Below are positions 1 through 5,770 of a stretch of DNA of 7,116 bases, piece by piece. Where the stretch lies: contig JAHEJF010000074.1 of the NCBI GenBank assembly GCA_024639025.1, positions 1 through 7,116 of the forward strand. Reading direction: 5' to 3'. The stretch's first letter is position 1, and each line of letters begins with the position of its first letter. The translations under genes and the position numbers were made by a program. The notes beneath the pieces were generated by a model. The model was given only the letters and a program-made list of their open reading frames with translations. It was not told the origin of the DNA and did no database searches. This DNA comes from Ahrensia sp. GTDB taxonomy: Bacteria > Pseudomonadota > Alphaproteobacteria > Rhizobiales > Rhizobiaceae.

Positions 1-72
1 GAACATATAGTCGCAATAATAATTGAATTTCAAGGATAATTGTTCTACATGGAGATCTATGTTTACGGCCGT

Positions 73-159
73 TGGTGCCCAGAAGAGGACTCGAACCTCC
101 ACACCCTTGCGAGTACCAGCACCTGAAGCTGGCGCGTCTACCAATTCCGCCATCTGGGC
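73..159 (-). tRNA. tRNA-Leu (anticodon CAG)
   Basis: This is a complete leucine tRNA that decodes CUG codons. On the minus strand it begins GCCCAGA at 159 and this pairs perfectly with TCTGGGC before the discriminator A at 76. The 3' CCA is encoded in the DNA (73-75). The anticodon arm is CCAGC-TTCAGGT-GCTGG, which places the anticodon CAG at 125-123. The T arm carries the usual GGTTCGAGTCC. The length of 87 nt and the extra stem after the anticodon arm fit the long variable arm of a class II tRNA-Leu. It stands alone, with a promoter just upstream. I find no clear intrinsic terminator in the 72 nt remaining after its 3' end, which otherwise hold nothing I can identify. Confidence 0.97.
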
Positions 160-175
160 ACGTAATCGGCCCGGT

Positions 176-204
176 CATCTACGGACAGGAACCGGTCAAG
201 TCAA
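176..204 (-). promoter_or_regulatory. Promoter for tRNA-Leu
   Basis: On the minus strand a TTGACT -35 element (204-199) is followed after exactly 17 nt by TAGATG (181-176) as the -10 element. Transcription would start near 168-169, about 10 nt before the mature tRNA 5' end, which is the expected arrangement for a tRNA gene. The -35 box is a good match to the housekeeping sigma consensus of alphaproteobacteria, while the -10 is only moderate. The call is inferred from sequence and spacing. Confidence 0.6.
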
Positions 205-260
205 TATTGTTCGGTGTTTATTTTCGCGCAAATGTGATTGCGGCTGTGCGAATCCCGGCC

Positions 261-293
261 AAATAAAGCGTTTCAGCCCTCAACTGAAACGCT
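261..293 (-). terminator. Probable intrinsic terminator of the nucleoside hydrolase transcript
   Basis: On the minus strand a perfect 10-bp stem (293-284 with 276-267, including AGCGTTTCAG) closes a 7-nt loop and runs straight into a T-rich tail, TTTATTTGG (267-259). This is the layout of a Rho-independent terminator. It lies downstream of the nucleoside hydrolase and upstream of the tRNA-Leu promoter, so it would insulate the two. The tail is interrupted by an A and the stem is only moderately GC-rich, so efficiency is uncertain. The second copy of the hairpin (369-393) has a poorer T tail. Confidence 0.55.
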
Positions 294-470
294 GGCGCGG
301 AAGTGGGCATTGAAAATATTGGATAAATCCGAGTGCTGCGATTCCACCAAACGCTGACAGGGTCTAAGGCGTTTCAGCCCTCAACTGAAACGCTGGCGCG
401 GATTTGGGCATTGAGAATATTGGATAAATCCGGGTGCTGCGATTCCACCAAAGGCTGACAGGGTTCTAGG
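268..470. repeat. Two tandem copies of a 101-bp hairpin-bearing repeat
   Basis: Copy 1 covers 268-368 and copy 2 covers 369-470. Aligned by eye, they differ by about five substitutions plus a one-base insertion and a final mismatch at the end, so they are about 94-95% identical. Each begins with the perfect inverted repeat GCGTTTCAG / CTGAAACGC around the loop CCCTCAA (268-292 and 369-393), which is identical in both copies. The rest contains a small palindrome, GGATAAATCC, and no credible reading frame. This repeat fills most of the roughly 380-nt gene-free stretch between tRNA-Leu and the nucleoside hydrolase; the remainder (471-542) shows nothing recognisable. It could be a local duplication of a terminator region or two units of a dispersed intergenic repeat family. 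I cannot tell which from one window. Confidence 0.9.
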
Positions 471-542
471 CGGATGATCGAACCTTGAACACTTTTAAGG
501 CAGCATGGATTACCTTTTGGGTCTTGCACCTGTGGGTATGAA

Positions 543-1496
543 TCACAGCGTCGCCAGCCGCTCTGTAATGAGATCAAAAAATCCGCCCGCATCGACATCA
601 CCAAGCACCAGTGCGTTTTTGGGCAGATCTGTGACCCCCCACCAATCAATCACCGTCATGCCCATGGTCAATTCGGAGGTGGTTTCGATGCTGACATTGC
701 AATGCCGACCCTTGAAAAGCGTGGGTTGAAGCAAATAGGCGATCACGCAGGGATCGTGCAACGGACCCCCATCGGTGCCATATTTGTCCTCGTCAAAGCG
801 TTCAAAAAAATCAATCAGGTCGGCCGCCGCATCGCACACCGGCGTCTTTTTGGCGCGCAATGCCGCCTCACGCGCGCGGGTTGTCAGCGCCTTGTGTGTG
901 CAATCAAGCGGCGCCATGACAATGGGAATGCCAGCCTCAAACACGGTCGTGGCAGCATGCGGATCAACATAGATGTTGAACTCCGCTGCGGGCGTGACAT
1001 TGCCGCCCTCGAAAAAGCCGCCGCCCATCAGAACGATCTCCCGGATTTTGGCTGCGATATCGGGGGCTTTGACAAGCGCAAGCGCAATATTGGTCAATGG
1101 GCCCAGGGCACATAATGTGACCGACTGGTTGGGACGGGCCCGAATGGTGTCGATAATGAAGTCCACCGCAAACCCATCTTCCAGCGCCATTTCGGGTTCA
1201 GGCAGAACAGGGCCGTCCAGACCGGTTTTGCCGTGTACATATTCTGCCGTGACCAGCGGCCGAACCAGCGGCCTTGATGCACCAGCAAACACCCGCATGT
1301 CAGGGCGTCCGGCCAGTTCGCAGATTTTTCGCGCATTGGTTTGGGTCAGTTCAAGCGGCACATTGCCGGCAACGGCTGTAATTCCAAGCACTTCAAGTTC
1401 GGGACTGGCCAGCGCAAGCAAAATGGCGATGGCATCGTCCTGGCCCGGATCTGTGTCGATGATGATCGCACGCTTTGATGGATTGTCGTCAGACAC
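543..1496 (-). CDS. Nucleoside hydrolase (IUNH family)
   Basis: The enzyme hydrolyses the N-glycosidic bond of ribonucleosides to give free base and ribose, for purine/pyrimidine salvage, probably in the cytoplasm since no signal peptide is seen. Numbered from the GTG start, the N-terminal calcium/ribose site is DTDPGQDDA (Asp14, Asp16, Asp20, Asp21). The loop HGKTGLDG lies at 88-95, LGPLTNIA at 131-138, MGGG at 157-160, NIYVDP (Asn174, Asp178) at 174-179, and HDP (His247, Asp248) at 247-249. All expected catalytic and metal residues are present. The 317-aa length matches the family (about 310-325). A reading frame extends to an ATG at 1559, but that adds 21 residues without family motifs or a ribosome site. 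The GTG at 1496 has AAGGA six nt upstream and is preferred. Base preference (inosine, uridine, cytidine or others) cannot be read from the sequence. It is divergent from the hsp20 gene and is not part of the transporter operon. Confidence 0.95.
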   Translation of the reverse strand: MSDDNPSKRAIIIDTDPGQDDAIAILLALASPELEVLGITAVAGNVPLELTQTNARKICELAGRPDMRVFAGASRPLVRPLVTAEYVHGKTGLDGPVLPEPEMALEDGFAVDFIIDTIRARPNQSVTLCALGPLTNIALALVKAPDIAAKIREIVLMGGGFFEGGNVTPAAEFNIYVDPHAATTVFEAGIPIVMAPLDCTHKALTTRAREAALRAKKTPVCDAAADLIDFFERFDEDKYGTDGGPLHDPCVIAYLLQPTLFKGRHCNVSIETTSELTMGMTVIDWWGVTDLPKNALVLGDVDAGGFFDLITERLATL

Positions 1497-1502
1497 TGTC
1501 GA

Positions 1503-1507
1503 TCCTT
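1503..1507 (-). promoter_or_regulatory. Ribosome binding site fixing the GTG start of the nucleoside hydrolase
   Basis: AAGGA on the minus strand ends 6 nt before the GTG at 1496-1494, an ideal spacing. Neither upstream in-frame ATG (1559 or 1535) has a comparable site, so this decides the start. It touches the -35-like CTTGAA element on the other strand. Confidence 0.75.
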
Positions 1508-1508
1508 T

Positions 1509-1537
1509 CTTGAAATTTCCCGCTCGCGTGACCATAC
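1509..1537 (+). promoter_or_regulatory. Candidate heat-shock (RpoH) promoter for the hsp20 gene
   Basis: CTTGAA (1509-1514) matches the -35 core of sigma-32 promoters. After 15 nt comes GACCATAC (1530-1537), which keeps the CCAT core of the CCCCAT-type -10. Transcription would start near 1543-1545 and leave a leader of about 80 nt before the chaperone gene. The -35 match is good and the -10 partial. The role is inferred from motif, spacing and the fact that small heat-shock genes are usually under RpoH control. Confidence 0.45.
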
Positions 1538-1545
1538 TAAATGGA

Positions 1546-1622
1546 GCGGCAAATGCCATACGGGTTTGCCGCCAATTGTCGCTTTAATTGAGGACATGGC
1601 CCAAGGTGCGGCCTGAAAACAC
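1546..1622 (+). promoter_or_regulatory. Structured 5' leader of the hsp20 gene, possible RNA thermometer
   Basis: The leader can fold into consecutive stem-loops. The first is a perfect 8-bp stem, GCGGCAAA/TTTGCCGC (1546-1553 with 1565-1572). The second is a weaker CAATT/AATTG stem (1573-1577 with 1586-1590). The third is a small GGCC/GGCC stem (1598-1601 with 1610-1613). The loop of the second contains TCGCT (1579-1583), which fits the U(U/C)GCU signature of ROSE thermometers, and GAGGA follows it at 1590-1594. Rhizobial small heat-shock genes are classically controlled by ROSE elements. However, GAGGA is 28 nt from the chosen start codon, so the match is only suggestive. Confidence 0.3.
1596..1616 (+). 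other. Six-codon leader reading frame upstream of hsp20
   Basis: ATG-GCC-CAA-GGT-GCG-GCC-TGA encodes MAQGAA and ends 6 nt before the hsp20 ATG, in the same frame. GAGGA lies immediately upstream but only 1-2 nt from the ATG, which is closer than usual. It may be chance, or it may deliver ribosomes to the chaperone start, which lacks an evident ribosome site of its own. No homology can be judged at this size. Confidence 0.15.
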
Positions 1623-2042
1623 ATGACACGAATGACAACTTTCTCCAGTCCGCTGCTGGTTGGCTTCGAGGCCATCGAAAAATCGCTCGAACGCGTTGCC
1701 AAAGCACCGGATGGATATCCACCCTATAATATTGAGCGGATGAACATTGATGGTCAGGAGATCTTGCGCATTACGCTTGCCGTTGCCGGATTCTCCATCG
1801 ATGAGCTGGAAATCACCACCGAGGACAGCCAGTTGGTCATTGCCGGCAAACAGGTCGATGAAACTGAACGGGAGTTTCTGCACCGGGGCATTGCATCGCG
1901 CCAGTTTCAGAAAGCGTTCATTTTGGCCGACGGCATGCGCGTAACCGGTGCGGAACTCAAGAACGGCATGCTGTGCATTGATCTGGATCGGCCGAAACCC
2001 GAAAAGCTGGTCAGGAAGATCGACATCTCGCAAGTCGAATAA
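1623..2042 (+). CDS. Hsp20-family small heat-shock protein (IbpA-like, rhizobial class A)
   Basis: A cytoplasmic ATP-independent holdase chaperone that binds unfolding proteins under heat or other stress and passes them to the DnaK/ClpB system; such proteins assemble into large oligomers. The 139-aa length is typical. A short N-terminal arm (1-33) precedes the alpha-crystallin domain from about PPYNIER (33-39) to LDRPKPE (121-127). That domain contains the RQFQKAF strand (93-99), LADGMRV (101-107) and the signature GAELKNGML (109-117). The C-terminal I-x-I motif is Ile133-Asp-Ile135. The start MTRMTTFSSP agrees with my memory of rhizobial homologues, although neither this ATG nor the one at 1632 has a clear Shine-Dalgarno. 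Many rhizobial relatives are followed by a small DUF1150 gene, as I recall; here the next 104 nt contain none. Heat regulation is inferred from the upstream promoter-like and leader features. Confidence 0.95.
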   Translation: MTRMTTFSSPLLVGFEAIEKSLERVAKAPDGYPPYNIERMNIDGQEILRITLAVAGFSIDELEITTEDSQLVIAGKQVDETEREFLHRGIASRQFQKAFILADGMRVTGAELKNGMLCIDLDRPKPEKLVRKIDISQVE

Positions 2043-2086
2043 GCCTGTTTGGTTCACCACTTTGTGAGCAAACGTCACTGTCAGGC
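2043..2086 (+). terminator. Stem-loop directly after hsp20, possible weak terminator or processing site
   Basis: Immediately after the hsp20 stop codon the sequence can fold into GTTTG (2047-2051) with CAAAC (2069-2073), enclosing TCAC (2054-2057) with GTGA (2064-2067). An outer GCCT/AGGC pairing joins 2043-2046 to 2083-2086. No T tract follows, so it is not a canonical intrinsic terminator. It may stabilise the hsp20 mRNA end or only partly attenuate read-through into the transporter genes. Confidence 0.3.
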
Positions 2087-2102
2087 GATTGACGCAACCA
2101 GG

Positions 2103-2140
2103 CTCCCCGTGCACAACCCGATAAGACCAATATCGGGGAG
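2103..2140 (+). promoter_or_regulatory. Two mutually exclusive hairpins covering the ynjB Shine-Dalgarno
   Basis: The ribosome site GGGGAG (2135-2140) ends six nt before the GTG start at 2147. It can pair fully with CTCCCCG (2103-2109 with CGGGGAG 2134-2140, 7 perfect pairs, 24-nt loop). Alternatively its first half joins a local hairpin CCCGATA/TATCGGG (2117-2123 with 2131-2137, 7 perfect pairs, 7-nt loop). The two cannot form together, and either would hinder ribosome access. The pairings are seen directly; a regulatory role is inference. No thiamine-pyrophosphate riboswitch core or other riboswitch family was recognised. Confidence 0.4.
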
Positions 2141-2146
2141 AAAACC

Positions 2147-3379
2147 GTGTCTTTAAAGTCGATCATTGTCGCGTTGGCAACAGGTGTAGCCAGCATTATC
2201 GCAACGCAGTCGGCCATCGCTGAACCTGATGTCAAAGACTGGCCTGCTGTTCTCAAAGAAGCGGACGGCCAGACGATCTACTGGAATGCCTGGGGCGGCT
2301 CGGCCCAGATCAATGCCTATATTGAGTGGGTGGGAGACACGCTTGCTGAAGCCCACAATATTGATCTCGTGCATGTCAAACTCGACGATACGGCCAACGC
2401 CGTGGCCACAGTTGTTGCAGAAAAGGCAGCGGGAAAAGATCAGGGCGGTGCCATCGACCTGATATGGATAAACGGCGAAAACTTCGCCTCCATGAAACGC
2501 CAACAATTATTGTTCGGGCCAGACTGGGCGACACAATTGCCAAACTGGCAATATGTTGATGTCGAAAACAAGCCGACGATCGTCACAGACTTCACCATCC
2601 CGACCGATGGAATGGAATCGCCCTGGGGCATGGCAAAAATGGTGTTCTTCCATGACAGCGCCCGCTCCGATGTAAAATCCATGCCCGACAGCGCCGATGA
2701 TCTGCTCAAATGGGCTGAGCAAAATCCGGGCCGGTTCTCCTATCCCCAACCGCCGGATTTCATTGGTTCCAGCTTTCTCAAGCAGGTACTGATTGAAAAA
2801 GTTGCCGACCGTTCCGTTTTGCTTGAGCCTGTTGATGACGCGACATTCAAACAGGTCACGGCACCGCTGTTTGACTACCTTGATCAATTGCATCCCAATC
2901 TTTGGCGCCAGGCCAAGGCGTTTCCAAAGGACTATCCCTCAATGAGCCAGTTGCTCGCTGATGGCGAGGTGGATATCACCTTTGCGTTCAATCCTGCCGA
3001 TGCGTCCCGTGGTATTGCCAATCAGGAGCTTCCTGACACTGTCCGATCGTTCACATTCTCGGGCGGCACCCTGGGCAACACGCATTTTGTCGCCATTCCA
3101 TACAACGCAAGCGCAAAGGCAGCTGCCTTGGTTGTGGCCGATTTCCTGATTTCGCCGGAAGCGCAAGCACGCAAGCAGGATCCAAACATTTGGGGCGATC
3201 CCACCGTGCTGGCAATCGACAAGCTCGATGCCGACAACGCAGCCATGTTTGCAAAGCTGGATCTGGGTATTGCCACGCTCAAGCCCGAAGAGTTGGGACC
3301 ATCCCTGGACGAACCACATCCCACCTGGATGAGCAAGATTGAGCAAGAATGGGCTTCGCGCTACGGTATTGCCAACTAA
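2147..3379 (+). CDS. ynjB: ABC transporter periplasmic substrate-binding protein, YnjB family
   Basis: The soluble receptor of the YnjBCD importer, which should capture the substrate in the periplasm and hand it to the permease. The first 25 residues form a signal peptide: a Lys at position 4, a hydrophobic stretch IIVALATGVASIIA and an AIA cleavage site before Glu26. The mature protein opens with a domain including QTIYWNAWGGSAQINAYIEW (42-61), then DLIWINGENFASMK (104-117), FTIPTDGMESPWG (149-161) and MVFFHD (165-170), which I recognise as YnjB-like. The 410-aa length fits. The start is GTG at 2147 with GGGGAG six nt upstream. The substrate of this family is unknown to me; similarity to extracellular-solute-binding proteins for iron, thiamine or polyamines does not settle it. 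The permease gene follows after 28 nt. The ribosome site is embedded in possible hairpins. Confidence 0.88.
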   Translation: MSLKSIIVALATGVASIIATQSAIAEPDVKDWPAVLKEADGQTIYWNAWGGSAQINAYIEWVGDTLAEAHNIDLVHVKLDDTANAVATVVAEKAAGKDQGGAIDLIWINGENFASMKRQQLLFGPDWATQLPNWQYVDVENKPTIVTDFTIPTDGMESPWGMAKMVFFHDSARSDVKSMPDSADDLLKWAEQNPGRFSYPQPPDFIGSSFLKQVLIEKVADRSVLLEPVDDATFKQVTAPLFDYLDQLHPNLWRQAKAFPKDYPSMSQLLADGEVDITFAFNPADASRGIANQELPDTVRSFTFSGGTLGNTHFVAIPYNASAKAAALVVADFLISPEAQARKQDPNIWGDPTVLAIDKLDADNAAMFAKLDLGIATLKPEELGPSLDEPHPTWMSKIEQEWASRYGIAN

Positions 3380-3407
3380 ACTCACACCATGAAGGCTGCG
3401 CTGGACC

Positions 3408-5087
3408 ATGTTACGTTTCTTTCCAGCGTTTGCCCTTTTCATCCTGGTTGTACCAGTCCTGTGCGGGCTTGCAGGTACGATGTTGCCGGCATTTGGTTAT
3501 TTGCCAGCGCTTGGCGGCGATGAAATAAACCTTTCAGCCTACAAGGCATTGTTTTCCCAGCCCGGCATCGGTCATTCCACCCGCCAGGCCTTCATCATCG
3601 GTTTGGCATCAACGGCAATATCGGTTTGCCTTGTTGCCGGCTTTGTTGCCGCTTGGTACGGCACGCGTTCTTTCCGCGCGACGCAGCATCTGGTTTCGCC
3701 TCTTCTTGCTGTGCCGCATGCGGCAGCCGCCTTTGGTTTTGCGTTCATGATCGCGCCATCGGGCTATCTGGCACGTCTCTTATCGCCCTGGCTGACCGGA
3801 TGGGACCGACCACCCGATCTGCTCATTGTCAATGATCCGGTGGGGCTGGCCCTGATCGCGGGATTGGTGGTCAAGGAGGTGCCATTTCTGCTTTTGGTCA
3901 CCCTTGCAGCTTTGCCGCAAGTCCCGGCCGTCAAGGCAATACACCTGACCCAGTCGCTTGGTTACGGACGCATGGCGGGCTTCATTTTTGCCGTTTGGCC
4001 ATCTATTTACAAGCAGATCAGATATCCGATTTTCGCCGTGATCGCCTATTCGAGCGCCAATGTGGATATGAGCATCATTTTGGGCCCCAGCACACCCCAC
4101 ACCCTGCCGGTTCGGCTGGTCGGCTGGATGAATGATTCCGAGCTTTCCATGCGCTTTATGGCCTGTGCCGGCGCATCGCTGCAGATTGCCGTGACAGTCG
4201 GCGGTCTTGTTGCCTGGTTGTTGATCGAGCGTCTCATGGCCAGCTGCCTGCGCATGTTTACCACCGCGGGCTATCGCCTCAAACGGGATGGCTGGTTGCG
4301 CATCATGGCGTCGATCAGCATGACGGCATCTGCACTCATTGTCTTTGGCGGACTGGTGGTGCTGGCCATTTGGTCGATCGCCGGATTGTGGCAGTTTCCC
4401 AACGCTTTGCCGAACAGTCTCTCCTTGCGGTCGTGGAACACCACCCTGCCGGCGCTCACGCGGCCGTTTTGGACAACAGTCGTTCTGGGAATTGCAGCGG
4501 TCATCATTTCAGTATTCATCACCATTGCTTGTCTGGCCAGGGAACAACAAACCGGCAGAAGCGGCGGCAACCGGGCCCTGCTGTTTCTCTATGTGCCGCT
4601 TCTTGTGCCGCAAATCGGGTTCCTGTTCGGGCTGCAATTGCTGCTCCTCAACTTCAATGCATCGGCGAGCTGGCCTGCCCTGATCTTTGTTCACGTCGTT
4701 TTTGTCCTGCCTTATGTCTTTCTGTCCCTGTCAGCCCCGTGGCGGGCGTTCGATACACGCTATGAGGCGATTGCCGCCGCTTTGGGTACATCGCCCTGGC
4801 GCATATTTCTGCGCGTGCGGTTCCCGATGCTGTTACGCGCCATCTTGGCAGCGGCAGCCGTGGGATTTGCCGTGTCTGTTGGACAATATTTGCCGACCTT
4901 GCTCATCGGATCGGGACGGTTCTCGACCATCACCACTGAAGCGGTCGCACTCGGTTCAGGTGGCAATCGTCGCATCATTGGCATCTACGCATTCGTGCAA
5001 ATGATGTTGCCCTTTATCGGCTTCCTGTTGGCATCTCTGCTGCCCGCCTTGTTTTTCCGTAATCGTCGCGCAATCAAGGGGCTGTAG
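3408..5087 (+). CDS. ynjC: ABC transporter permease with two fused transmembrane domains, YnjC family
   Basis: The inner-membrane channel of the importer. The 559-aa protein contains two homologous permease halves (about 1-280 and 297-559), so one chain supplies both membrane domains. I count roughly 12 hydrophobic segments, near 3-28, 61-84, 95-118, 142-168, 205-227, 252-274, 298-325, 353-376, 388-414, 422-444, 477-499 and 525-550. The second half has a clear EAA loop, EAIAAALGTSPWRIFLRVRFP (453-473), which contacts the ATPase. In the first half the equivalent loop (about 177-198, with SLGYGRM) has lost the leading Glu-Ala-Ala. The ATG at 3408 has only a distant AAGG (3392-3395), and a stop lies in frame just upstream, so the start cannot move far. 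It overlaps neither neighbour; the ATPase gene begins 8 nt after its stop. Confidence 0.9.
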   Translation: MLRFFPAFALFILVVPVLCGLAGTMLPAFGYLPALGGDEINLSAYKALFSQPGIGHSTRQAFIIGLASTAISVCLVAGFVAAWYGTRSFRATQHLVSPLLAVPHAAAAFGFAFMIAPSGYLARLLSPWLTGWDRPPDLLIVNDPVGLALIAGLVVKEVPFLLLVTLAALPQVPAVKAIHLTQSLGYGRMAGFIFAVWPSIYKQIRYPIFAVIAYSSANVDMSIILGPSTPHTLPVRLVGWMNDSELSMRFMACAGASLQIAVTVGGLVAWLLIERLMASCLRMFTTAGYRLKRDGWLRIMASISMTASALIVFGGLVVLAIWSIAGLWQFPNALPNSLSLRSWNTTLPALTRPFWTTVVLGIAAVIISVFITIACLAREQQTGRSGGNRALLFLYVPLLVPQIGFLFGLQLLLLNFNASASWPALIFVHVVFVLPYVFLSLSAPWRAFDTRYEAIAAALGTSPWRIFLRVRFPMLLRAILAAAAVGFAVSVGQYLPTLLIGSGRFSTITTEAVALGSGGNRRIIGIYAFVQMMLPFIGFLLASLLPALFFRNRRAIKGL

Positions 5088-5090
5088 GAG
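5086..5090 (+). promoter_or_regulatory. Ribosome binding site of ynjD overlapping the ynjC stop codon
   Basis: AGGAG shares its first two bases with the TAG stop of the permease gene and lies 5 nt before the ATG at 5096. The overlap favours translational coupling of permease and ATPase. Confidence 0.7.
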
Positions 5091-5095
5091 CGCAG

Positions 5096-5761
5096 ATGGA
5101 CAAGACTGCAATTCATGGACTGAGACTGAAGGACGTGACGATCACGCTCGATGGACGCGAACTCGTCAGCGTCGACCACACCATCTTGCCCGGCGAAATA
5201 CTCACTGTAATGGGGCCATCGGGTTCGGGAAAGTCGACATTGCTGGCATTTATCGGCGGGTTTCTCGATCCGGCATTTCACGCGGCCGGAGAGGTCTATT
5301 GCGGTGATATCAACATCACGTCGATCAAACCGCAGGACCGCCGTGCAGGATTGCTCTTTCAGGACCCGCTTCTGTTTCCGCACATGTCGGTGGGTTCAAA
5401 CCTGATGTTTGCACTGCCAAATTGGGTGCAGCCCAAGGCCAAGCGCAGGCAAAGCGCCGAGGAGGCGTTGGCAGACGTGGGTTTGGATGGTTTTTTTGAC
5501 CGCGACCCCGACACACTCTCAGGTGGCCAGAAGGCACGTGTTGCGCTGGCACGGGTGTTGATTTCTGAGCCGGCTTTCCTTCTGCTCGATGAGCCGTTTT
5601 CCAAGCTTGATGCGGGGCGTCGCAACCAGATGCGACAACTGGTGTTCGGCAATGCCAAAAGTCGGTCACTGCCGGTTCTGCTGGTAACACATGATCAAGC
5701 CGATGCCGATGCAACGGGCGGAATGATAATCGAAGTTGGCGCGCCGCTTCAAAATCAGTAA
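5096..5761 (+). CDS. ynjD: ABC transporter ATP-binding protein, YnjD family
   Basis: The cytoplasmic ATPase that powers the importer, acting as a dimer on the permease. All nucleotide-binding motifs are intact: Walker A GPSGSGKST (40-48), the Q-loop Gln89 in FQDPLLFPHM, the signature LSGGQ (141-145), Walker B FLLLDEP (161-167), the D-loop SKLD (169-172) and the H-loop His199 in THD. The protein ends at 221 aa shortly after the H-loop, without the C-terminal regulatory/TOBE domain that polyamine, iron or maltose importer ATPases often carry. That matches the short YnjD type. A strong ribosome site precedes the ATG. The helicase gene begins 9 nt after its stop. Confidence 0.93.
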   Translation: MDKTAIHGLRLKDVTITLDGRELVSVDHTILPGEILTVMGPSGSGKSTLLAFIGGFLDPAFHAAGEVYCGDINITSIKPQDRRAGLLFQDPLLFPHMSVGSNLMFALPNWVQPKAKRRQSAEEALADVGLDGFFDRDPDTLSGGQKARVALARVLISEPAFLLLDEPFSKLDAGRRNQMRQLVFGNAKSRSLPVLLVTHDQADADATGGMIIEVGAPLQNQ

Positions 5762-5770
5762 AGCACTGCA

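Noticed and set aside
73..159. Integration site (attL/attR) at the tRNA-Leu 3' end
   Set aside because: tRNA genes are common integration sites, but I found no second copy of the tRNA 3' end and no integrase in the window.
268..470. CRISPR-like direct repeats
   Set aside because: Only two abutting copies of a 101-bp unit, with no spacers and no cas genes nearby.
973..1587. A 204-codon plus-strand frame opposite the nucleoside hydrolase
   Set aside because: It lies antisense to a gene with all family motifs, and its low-complexity Ser/Ala-rich translation resembles no family.
1584..2114. A 176-codon minus-strand frame opposite hsp20
   Set aside because: It is the antisense shadow of a clear Hsp20 coding sequence and has no recognisable motif.
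2043..2146. Thiamine-pyrophosphate or other known riboswitch upstream of ynjB
   Set aside because: The stretch is short, has no THI-box-like CTGAGA core, and no other riboswitch consensus was recognised.
2043..2146. Dedicated sigma-70 promoter for the ynjBCD operon
   Set aside because: A TTGACG-like box occurs at 2089-2094, but no acceptable -10 lies 16-18 nt downstream, so I could not support one.
2939..3442. A 167-codon minus-strand frame opposite ynjB
   Set aside because: It is antisense to a well-supported binding-protein gene and has no domain or ribosome-site support.
3389..3520. Small overlapping frame starting at ATG 3389 between ynjB and ynjC
   Set aside because: No ribosome site, an unlikely Cys-rich translation, and it overlaps the start of the permease in another frame.
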